From: UBA7803 sp036381275
Lineage (GTDB): Bacteria; Pseudomonadota; Gammaproteobacteria; Pseudomonadales; Azotimanducaceae
Direction of reading: 5' to 3'
DNA length: 64,000 nt
Assembly (NCBI GenBank): GCA_036381275.1
Contig: DASVDC010000082.1
Span: 8,652-72,651, forward strand
The position numbers and the translations under genes were made by a program. Positions 58,221-64,000 of this stretch are shown piece after piece; within the stretch, counting starts at the first letter, position 1, and the number at the start of each line of letters is the position of its first letter. The notes beneath the pieces are model-generated. The model was not told the DNA's origin. It worked only from the letters and a program-made list of their open reading frames with translations, and did no database searches.

Positions 58221-58851
58221 GCGGGTCCAGGCCGTACATCTCGGCGAGCGCGTCCACCAGCCGCTCGCGCACCTCGGCGATCGCGACGCCGGGCGCCAGG
58301 TCGGCGAGCTGGGTCACCTGCATGCCGAGCAGCCCGCAGGGGTTGATCCGCGTGAACGGCTCGAGATCCATCGCCACGTTCAGCGCGAGGCCGTGGTACG
58401 AGCAGCCGCGCCGCACCCGCAGCCCGAGCGACGCGATCTTCGCGCCGTTCACGTAGACCCCCGGAGCATCCGCGCGCGGCTCGCCGGCCACGCCGTAGCC
58501 GGCGAGCGTCGCGACCACCGCCTGCTCGATCCCGCGCACCAGGGCGCGCACCGACAGACCCAGCCGACGCAGATCGAGCATCAGGTAGCCGACGATCTGC
58601 CCGGGGCCGTGATAGGTCACCTGCCCACCCCGGTCGCTCTGCACCACCGGGATCGCGCCGGGCGCGAGCAGGTGCTCTGCGCGGCCGGCCTGGCCCTGGG
58701 TGAACACCGGCTCGTGCTCGGTGAGCCAGATCTCGTCGAGCGTCTGGGGTCCGCGGCGCTCGGTGAACGCCTTCATCGCGTCGAACACCGGCTCGTACCG
58801 CGTCCGGCCGAGGTCGCGGATCCGCACCTGCGGGGTCGACGGTCCGCTCAC
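58168..58851 (-). CDS. lipB: Octanoyl-[acyl-carrier-protein]:protein transferase LipB
   Basis: A 227-residue enzyme that moves octanoyl from ACP to lipoyl domains. Motifs are IWLTEHEPVFTQGQAGRAEH, VVQSDRGGQVTYHGPGQIVG, the catalytic Lys in NGAKIASLGLRVRRGCSYHG, and the catalytic Cys in INPCGLLGMQ. GTG 58851 overlaps the ybeD stop. The native end is about EMYGLDP; the last 17 or so residues (LWERPPAANLLPRFAPS) are REP-encoded. lipA, normally next, is absent. Confidence 0.95.
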   Translation of the reverse strand: MSGPSTPQVRIRDLGRTRYEPVFDAMKAFTERRGPQTLDEIWLTEHEPVFTQGQAGRAEHLLAPGAIPVVQSDRGGQVTYHGPGQIVGYLMLDLRRLGLSVRALVRGIEQAVVATLAGYGVAGEPRADAPGVYVNGAKIASLGLRVRRGCSYHGLALNVAMDLEPFTRINPCGLLGMQVTQLADLAPGVAIAEVRERLVDALAEMYGLDPLWERPPAANLLPRFAPS

Positions 58852-59111
58852 AGCACCATCCGCACGCCGGGCTCGGCCATCAGCGCCCGGTGCAACCCCT
58901 CGAGCTGCTCCTCGCCGGTCGCGACGATGGTCACCCGCACCGAACAGTAGGTGCCGTCACGGCTCTGGCGCACGCTGACCGATTCCTCGCGCACGGTCCG
59001 GGCGTGCGCGCGCACGATGCCGAGCACGCTGGCTTCGAAGTCGTCGCGCTGCTCCCCGATGATGCGGATCGGGTAGTCGCACGGAAATTCGATTCGGATC
59101 GAGTCAGTCAC
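58848..59111 (-). CDS. ybeD: UPF0250/DUF493 protein YbeD
   Basis: An 87-residue ferredoxin-like regulatory-domain protein. It has IEFPCDYPIRIIGEQRDDFE, SRDGTYCSVRVTIVATGEEQ and a final ALMAEPGVRMVL. The function is unknown; it lies between dacA and lipB in most gammaproteobacteria. GTG 59111 overlaps the dacA end by eight bases, and its stop overlaps the lipB start. Confidence 0.93.
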   Translation of the reverse strand: MTDSIRIEFPCDYPIRIIGEQRDDFEASVLGIVRAHARTVREESVSVRQSRDGTYCSVRVTIVATGEEQLEGLHRALMAEPGVRMVL

Positions 59112-60270
59112 CGCTGATCAGGTTGTGGAAGAACAGGTAGATCCCGTCGCCGAGGCGCGAGAGGATGTCGCCCTCGGGCGCATCGGCCAGCGCCACCAAC
59201 GGGGCCCGGTACACCGTCCGATCCTCCAGCATCAATCGTACCTCCCCGAGCTCGTCCCCCGCTGCCACGGGCGCCTCGATCACGCGGGCGATCTCGAGCT
59301 CCGCCTTCAGATCCTCGTAGTGCCCGCGCGGAATCGTCACGTAAACGTCCTCCGCGGTGCCGAGCTCGATCTGATCGGCCTCGCCGTACCAGAGGTCCGC
59401 GGTCTTCAGCGGCACCCCGCCTTCGTAGACCCGTTGGGTCTCGAAATAGCGGAACCCATAGGAGAGCAGCTTCTGCGTCTCGCGCATCCGGGCTTCCTCG
59501 CTGTCGGTGCCCATCACCACCGAGATCAGCCGCATCCCGTCACGCAGCGCCGAGGCCACCAGGCAGTAGCCGGCGGCCTCGGTGTGGCCGGTCTTCACGC
59601 CGTCCACGGTGCGGTCGCGCAAGAGCAGCCGGTTGCGGTTCGGCTGCTTGATCCCGTTGTACTCGAACGACGGCTCCGAATACATCGCGTAGTGCTCGGG
59701 AAAGCGCTCGATCATCGACCGGGTCAACAGCGCCAGATCCCAGGCCGTGGTGTAGTGCTCCGGTGCCGGCAGGCCGGTCGCGTTCGCGAAGCTGGTGTTC
59801 TTCATGCCGAGCTGCTGCGCCTGCTGGTTCATCATGTCGGCGAACGCACCCTCGCTGCCGGCGATGTGCTCGGCGAGGGCGATGCTCGCGTCGTTACCGG
59901 ATTGGATGATGATCCCCCGCAGCAGATCCTCGAGCCGAACCTGGGTGCCCTCCTGGATGAACATCTTCGAGCCGCCGGTGCGCCACGCCTTCACGCTCAC
60001 CGGCACCTGGTCCTCGAGGCTGATCCGCCCGGCCTCGAGCTCCACCGCGGCGATGTAGGTGGTCATGATCTTGGTCAGGCTCGCCGGCGGTACCCGCTCG
60101 TGGGCCTGGTGCTCGACCAGCACCGCCTGCGTGTCGAAGTCGATCAGCAGGTACGACGTGGCCGCGACGTCCGGCGGCGGCGGGATGATCGGCGCGGCGG
60201 CGTGCGCCGGGGCGGCGGCGAAAACGGTGAGCGCGAACGCGAGGAGGTGATAGCGGAGTCGGCCGGTCAT
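59104..60270 (-). CDS. dacA: D-alanyl-D-alanine carboxypeptidase (PBP5/6, DacA/DacC)
   Basis: A 388-residue low-mass penicillin-binding protein that trims pentapeptides. The signal peptide ends at APAHAAA. The triad is SxxK in PPASLTKIMTTY, SxN in IQSGNDASIALAEH, and KTG in VDGVKTGHTEAAG. The C-terminal PBP5 domain ends with an amphipathic membrane anchor (ILSRLGDGIYLFFHNLI). ATG 60270 follows AAGGGAA. It lies between rlpA (138 bases upstream, across an REP) and ybeD. Confidence 0.95.
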   Translation of the reverse strand: MTGRLRYHLLAFALTVFAAAPAHAAAPIIPPPPDVAATSYLLIDFDTQAVLVEHQAHERVPPASLTKIMTTYIAAVELEAGRISLEDQVPVSVKAWRTGGSKMFIQEGTQVRLEDLLRGIIIQSGNDASIALAEHIAGSEGAFADMMNQQAQQLGMKNTSFANATGLPAPEHYTTAWDLALLTRSMIERFPEHYAMYSEPSFEYNGIKQPNRNRLLLRDRTVDGVKTGHTEAAGYCLVASALRDGMRLISVVMGTDSEEARMRETQKLLSYGFRYFETQRVYEGGVPLKTADLWYGEADQIELGTAEDVYVTIPRGHYEDLKAELEIARVIEAPVAAGDELGEVRLMLEDRTVYRAPLVALADAPEGDILSRLGDGIYLFFHNLISGD

Positions 60271-60339
60271 GAGAATTCCCTTGCTGCAGCACCCGGTAGT
60301 GTAAAGGACTCGCCCGGTCGCTGTGGGCGTGGCCTTTCG

Positions 60340-60399
60340 TGTGGGAGCGGCCTCCGGCCGCGAACTGCCCAGGATTCGCGGCCGGAGCCCGCTCCCACA
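60340..60399. repeat. REP element, type 1
   Basis: A 60-base palindrome, TGTGGGAGCGGCCTCCGGCC to CCGCTCCCACA with one arm change (GGAGCCC). It lies between the rlpA stop and dacA, inside the cell-wall gene block. Confidence 0.9.
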
Positions 60400-60407
60400 G
60401 AGGACAG

Positions 60408-61214
60408 CTAGTGCTGGAGGATCAGCGGCTCGACGAGCTGGGCCTCGGCGATCAGCGCCTGCAGCCGCAGCGCTTCCGGGCGCCCTTCCACCGGGCCGAG
60501 CCGCACGCGGTACAGCGCGTCGTCGGCGACCTTGACGACGTAGGCCTGGAGTCCGGTCAGACGGATCAGCTCCGCCTTCAGCGCGTCCGCCGCCGACAGA
60601 TCCCGGAATGCGCCCGCCTGCAGCACGAACCGCTCGGGCTCCGTCAGCACCTCGAGCCGGACGCGGGCGGTGCCGTGGTTCTCGAAGCCGAGCTTCACCG
60701 CGGCGGCGTACGAGACGTCGATGATCCGATCGCTGTGGAACGGCCCGCGGTCGTTGACCCGCACCACCGTGCTGCGGCCGTTGTCGAGATTCGTCACCCG
60801 CACGTAGCACGGGATCGGCAGCGTGCGGTGCGCGGCGGTCAGCGCGAACATGTCGAACGGCTCGCCGCTGGAGGTGAGCCGGCCGTGGAACTTGCGTCCG
60901 TACCAGGAAGCGAGCCCGGTCGCGTAGTAGCCGGCGGCGGACTCCAGCACGTAGTAGGTGCGGCCGTTCACCGTATACGACGGCGGATTGCCGCGGGCGC
61001 TCCGCGGCTCCCAGCGCGGCATCGGATCCGGCAGATCGGCGAGGCCCGGGGGTACCTGCAGCGGCGGGCCGTCCGCCGGCTCCCTCAGGATCGGCCGCGG
61101 CGGCTGCGACGGACCGGGTGCCGAGACGCAGCCGGCGAGGATCGCGAGCGCCGCCAGCGCGGCGGCGATTCTGAACGGCGATCGCGGTCTCGAGACCGCT
61201 CCTACAGGTCTCAC
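60408..61214 (-). CDS. rlpA: Septal ring lytic transglycosylase RlpA
   Basis: A 268-residue lipoprotein. The signal core and lipobox are AAALAALAILAGCVSAPG. The double-psi barrel (about 95-185) has GLASWYGRKFHGRLTSSGEP and VVRVNDRGPFHSDRIIDVSY, including the catalytic Asp region. A C-terminal SPOR domain (about 195-265, FVLQAGAFRDLSAADALKAE) targets denuded septal glycan. GTG 61214 overlaps the mltB stop. The first residues after Met (RPVGAVSRPRS) come from a type 2 REP unit and form the basic n-region. Confidence 0.94.
   Translation of the reverse strand: MRPVGAVSRPRSPFRIAAALAALAILAGCVSAPGPSQPPRPILREPADGPPLQVPPGLADLPDPMPRWEPRSARGNPPSYTVNGRTYYVLESAAGYYATGLASWYGRKFHGRLTSSGEPFDMFALTAAHRTLPIPCYVRVTNLDNGRSTVVRVNDRGPFHSDRIIDVSYAAAVKLGFENHGTARVRLEVLTEPERFVLQAGAFRDLSAADALKAELIRLTGLQAYVVKVADDALYRVRLGPVEGRPEALRLQALIAEAQLVEPLILQH
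61180..61205. repeat. REP unit, type 2, in the rlpA signal-peptide region
   Basis: On the minus strand GTAGGAGCGGTCTCGAGACC then GCGATC, a single type 2 palindrome. It starts nine bases into the rlpA frame and encodes VGAVSRPRS. Confidence 0.8.
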
Positions 61215-62218
61215 CGCCGGCGATCCACCACCAGCGTCTGACGGCGGGACTTGATGATCTGGCCGAGCTGATGCACCGCCAACGCGTACAGCCGGCTGCG
61301 GTTGTAGCGGGTGATCACGTGGAAATTGTTGAGCCCCAGCCAGTATTCCGCGCCGTCCGCCCCCTCCATCCGGAACAGCGCGGCGCGCTCGTCCGCGGGA
61401 AGGCCGTCCACCGCCACCCCGAGCCGGCCGAGCTCGGCGACGGTGTGAGTCAGCTCGAGGGATTCGTTCGCGACGGCATCGGCCGCCGCGCCGTCCACCT
61501 CCACGCGCAGCGCCACCTCCTCGCCGGGGCGCCAGCCGTGGCGCCGGAAGTAGTTGGCGATGCTGCCGACGGCGTCATCCGGATTGCTCCAGATGTCGCG
61601 CAGGCCGTCGCCGTCGAAGTCGACGGCGTAGGCGCGGTAGCTCGACGGAATGAACTGACCGTAGCCCATCGCGCCCGCGTAGGATCCGGTGAGCTCCAGC
61701 GGATCGCGGCCCTCCTCCCGCGCGAGCAGCAGGAACTGGGTGAGCTCGCCGCGGAAGAAATCGGCCCGCGGCGGGTAGTCGAACGCGAGCGTGGTGAGCG
61801 CATCGAGCACCCGATAGCGGCCGGTGATCCGCCCGTAACGGGTTTCCACCCCGAGGATCGCCACGATGTACTCGGGCGGCACGCCGAAGCGCCGCTCCGC
61901 CTCGGCCAGCACCGCTTCGTGCTCGTTCCAGAACTCGAGCCCCTGGGCGATGCGTTCTTCCTGAATGAAGATGTCGCGGTACTCGTGCCACGCGAGCGTG
62001 CGCTCCGCCGGACGCGCGATCGCGTCCAGGATGCTCTGCTTGCGCTCGGCGCGGGTGAACAGCGCCGCGAGCTCCTCGGCGACGAAGCCGTGCTCGGCGA
62101 CGAGCCGGTCGAGATAGTCACGCACGTCTGCACGCTGGCTGTAATCGGCCCGGGCCGAACCGTTCAGCACCACCGCCATCACCGCGCCCAGCAGCAGCAA
62201 TCGGATCATCCAGCTCAT
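61211..62218 (-). CDS. mltB: Membrane-bound lytic murein transglycosylase B
   Basis: A 335-residue lytic transglycosylase. The signal peptide ends near NGSARA; no lipobox Cys is seen, so it may be soluble (SltB type). The catalytic Glu is in VAILGVETRYGRITGRYRVL. ELTGSYAGAMGYGQFIPSSY and DFDGDGLRDIWSNPDDAVGS are the family signature. The end LGLNNFHVITRYNRSRLYAL is also typical. It is 19 bases after rodA and coupled to rlpA. Confidence 0.94.
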   Translation of the reverse strand: MSWMIRLLLLGAVMAVVLNGSARADYSQRADVRDYLDRLVAEHGFVAEELAALFTRAERKQSILDAIARPAERTLAWHEYRDIFIQEERIAQGLEFWNEHEAVLAEAERRFGVPPEYIVAILGVETRYGRITGRYRVLDALTTLAFDYPPRADFFRGELTQFLLLAREEGRDPLELTGSYAGAMGYGQFIPSSYRAYAVDFDGDGLRDIWSNPDDAVGSIANYFRRHGWRPGEEVALRVEVDGAAADAVANESLELTHTVAELGRLGVAVDGLPADERAALFRMEGADGAEYWLGLNNFHVITRYNRSRLYALAVHQLGQIIKSRRQTLVVDRRR

Positions 62219-62237
62219 CCCTGGCCTGCGACGCCCC

Positions 62238-63368
62238 CTACCAACCCCGATGCGTCCGAACGGACATGATTATGCCGAAGCTGACCAGCAACGTGATCGC
62301 CGAGGTGCCCCCGTAGCTGATCAGCGGCAGCGGAACGCCCACCACCGGCAGCAGGCCGCACACCATGCCGATGTTGACGAACGCGTAGACGAAGAACGTC
62401 AGGATCAGCGCACCGGCGGTCAGCCGTTCGAAAGTGTGCGCAGCCTGGGTCGCGATGTACAGACCACGCATCAGCAGCACCAGGTACAACGCCAGCACCG
62501 TCAGGATGCCGATCAGGCCGAGCTCCTCGCCGATCACCGCGACGATGAAGTCGGTATGGCTCTCCGGCAGGAAGTCGAGATGGCTCTGGGTGCCCTCGAA
62601 CAGGCCTTTGCCGTACACGCCGCCGGAGCCGATCGCCGTGGTCGACTGAATGGTGTTCCAGCCGGCCCCGAGCGGGTCACTGGTGGGATCGAACAGCGTC
62701 AGGATGCGCCGGCGCTGGTAGTCGTGGAGCAGGAACCACAGCCCCGGCGCCGCGGCGGCGAAGCCGACGCCGGCGAGCCCGATCCATTTCCACGGCAGCC
62801 CAGCCAGCACCACCACGGCCAGCCCGGCCGCCGCGATCAGGATCGCGGTACCCAGGTCCGGCTGCTCCGCGATCAGCCCGATCGGCACGCCGATGATCAC
62901 CAGCGCCGCGAACACGTCCTTCAGGCTCGGCGGCAGCGGCCGTTCGTGCAGGTAGCGGGCAACCATCATCGGCACCGCCAGCTTCATGATCTCGGACGGC
63001 TGGAACCGCGGCAGACCCGGCAGGTCGAGCCAGCGCTGCGAGCCGTTCGCGATGTCCCCGACCAGCAGCACCAGCACCAGCATGATCAAACCGCCGCCGT
63101 AGAACACCGGCGTCCAGCGCAGATAGAAGCGCGGATGGATCTGCGCGGCGACCAGCATCGCGACCACGGCCGCGCACATCCGCGTCGCCTGGTTCGTGAA
63201 CATCGTGACGTTGCGGTCCACGGCGCTGTAGAGCACCAGCAGACCGAGCGCGATCACCCCGAGCAGCGTCACCAGGAGCAGCGGATCCAGGTGGATCTGG
63301 CGCAGCCGCGCCGGCGCGCTGAGCGGCGCGTAGTGCGGCAGGCTGCGGACGAAGTCGCGATTGCTCAT
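62238..63368 (-). CDS. rodA: Peptidoglycan glycosyltransferase RodA
   Basis: A 376-residue SEDS-family polymerase of the elongasome with ten transmembrane helices. Conserved parts are RWLDLPGLPRFQPSEIMKLA, the catalytic-loop IAEQPDLGTAILI, DPLGAGWNTIQSTTAIGSGG, PESHTDFIVAVIGEELGLIG and PVVGVPLPLISYGGTSAI. It overlaps mrdA (ATGA) and works with that transpeptidase to build side-wall glycan. Confidence 0.97.
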   Translation of the reverse strand: MSNRDFVRSLPHYAPLSAPARLRQIHLDPLLLVTLLGVIALGLLVLYSAVDRNVTMFTNQATRMCAAVVAMLVAAQIHPRFYLRWTPVFYGGGLIMLVLVLLVGDIANGSQRWLDLPGLPRFQPSEIMKLAVPMMVARYLHERPLPPSLKDVFAALVIIGVPIGLIAEQPDLGTAILIAAAGLAVVVLAGLPWKWIGLAGVGFAAAAPGLWFLLHDYQRRRILTLFDPTSDPLGAGWNTIQSTTAIGSGGVYGKGLFEGTQSHLDFLPESHTDFIVAVIGEELGLIGILTVLALYLVLLMRGLYIATQAAHTFERLTAGALILTFFVYAFVNIGMVCGLLPVVGVPLPLISYGGTSAITLLVSFGIIMSVRTHRGW

Positions 63369-64000
63369 GAGCTGGCCGCCAGCTCGAGCTGCGGCAGCAG
63401 ATAGGCGTCGATCACCTCGCGGGCCACCGGCGCGGCCACCGCGCTGCCGCCGCCGCCGTTCTCGACCAGCACCGCGAGCGCGATCTTCGGATCGTCGGCG
63501 GGCGCGAACGCGATGAACCAGGCGTGCTTGCGCTGGTACTCGTCGAGCTCCTCCTCGTCGTAGGCCTCGCCCTGCCGGATCTCCACCACCTGCGCGGTGC
63601 CGGACTTGCCGGCCATCCGGTACGGGATGTCCTGGCCGATGTAGTACCAGGCGGTGCCGTTCTCACCGTAGCCCTTGCGGCCGCGGTGCACCACCGCCTC
63701 CATCGCGTCGACCATGCGCTCCCAGTCCTCCGGATCCGGTCCCTGCACCGGCAGCAGCGGCGGCGGCGGATCGAACTCGGGCAGCGGCCGGTCGCTCGCG
63801 AGCAGCATGCGCGGCCGCACGACGCGGCCGCGGTTCGCGATGATGGCCGCGACGGTCGCGAGCTGCAGCGGCGTCACCAGCACGTCCCCCTGCCCGATGC
63901 CGACGTTGACGTTGTCGCCCGGGTACCACGGCAAGCCCTTGTTCGCGCGCTTCCATTCCCGAGTCGGCATCAGGCCGGCGCTGGTATCCGGTATGTCGAG
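63365..64000 (-). CDS. mrdA: Penicillin-binding protein 2 (MrdA), C-terminal part
   Basis: The gene enters from the right edge; the last 211 residues are seen. They hold the C-terminal half of the transpeptidase domain: NKGLPWYPGDNVNVGIGQGD, VTPLQLATVAAIIANRG, and the KTG-equivalent MAGKSGTAQVVEI. The tail VAAPVAREVIDAYLLPQLEL closes the domain. It is the elongasome transpeptidase that partners RodA. The SxxK and SxN motifs lie outside the window. Confidence 0.95.
   Translation of the reverse strand, partial: LDIPDTSAGLMPTREWKRANKGLPWYPGDNVNVGIGQGDVLVTPLQLATVAAIIANRGRVVRPRMLLASDRPLPEFDPPPPLLPVQGPDPEDWERMVDAMEAVVHRGRKGYGENGTAWYYIGQDIPYRMAGKSGTAQVVEIRQGEAYDEEELDEYQRKHAWFIAFAPADDPKIALAVLVENGGGGSAVAAPVAREVIDAYLLPQLELAASS

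Overview
The window is high-GC DNA, by eye in the high sixties percent. Its core genes point to a gammaproteobacterium: the cmoA-cmoB tRNA-modification pair, rimB/rimK, the hemA-prfA-prmC-moeB block, the lolB/tRNA-Gln/prs/rplY/pth/ychF block, the mrdA-rodA-mltB-rlpA-dacA-ybeD-lipB block, and a CTGT-N8-ACAG SOS box. I cannot name the genus. Many acyl-CoA dehydrogenase, aldehyde dehydrogenase and TonB-receptor genes suggest an aerobic heterotroph with a broad catabolic repertoire.

Layout. 0-10 kb: nitronate monooxygenase (cut by the edge), flavin reductase, two acyl-CoA dehydrogenases, lemA with an M48 protease, cmoAB, and a divergent GlxA-type regulator/PfpI pair. 10-25.7 kb: a PAS-PAS-GAF-GGDEF-EAL protein, then a minus-strand uptake and catabolism region. 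That region holds a TonB receptor followed by a five-gene peptide-type ABC transporter, and a two-gene operon of a secreted PQQ/cytochrome dehydrogenase plus a secreted alpha/beta hydrolase. A regulator with two fused TetR DNA-binding domains faces it. One 20-bp motif occurs upstream of both the TonB receptor and the dehydrogenase operon, so they are probably co-regulated. The enzyme pair resembles the dehydrogenase plus oxidised-polymer hydrolase of polyvinyl-alcohol degraders; this is inference. 25.7-30 kb: Smr, PhyH, ALDH and a PA0069-type radical SAM gene under a LexA box.

30-45 kb carries two ATP-grasp amidoligase modules with retropepsin-like partners. The first is lipoprotein protease, transglutaminase-like 7TM protein and RimK-like ligase; the second is RimB, RimK and an AstE-like zinc hydrolase. 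Between them lie a short low-GC stretch, an alpha/alpha-toroid protein, an amidohydrolase, an esterase, a translationally coupled VOC-MoxR-VWA operon, and a BAX-inhibitor-like membrane protein. 45-64 kb is mostly housekeeping: aldo/keto reductase, GNAT, LURP-like protein, a kinase-dead Pnkp-like phosphatase, tRNA-Met, then the three conserved blocks listed above. ispE is absent from between lolB and tRNA-Gln, and lipA is absent beside lipB.

The most distinctive feature is a family of palindromic REP elements, in two related types. They often sit in or across coding ends: in-frame inside a VWA protein and in two signal-peptide regions, and supplying the C-terminus of an esterase and of LipB. 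A composite copy marks the junction of two conserved gene blocks. No REP transposase (RAYT), integrase or insertion sequence is visible.
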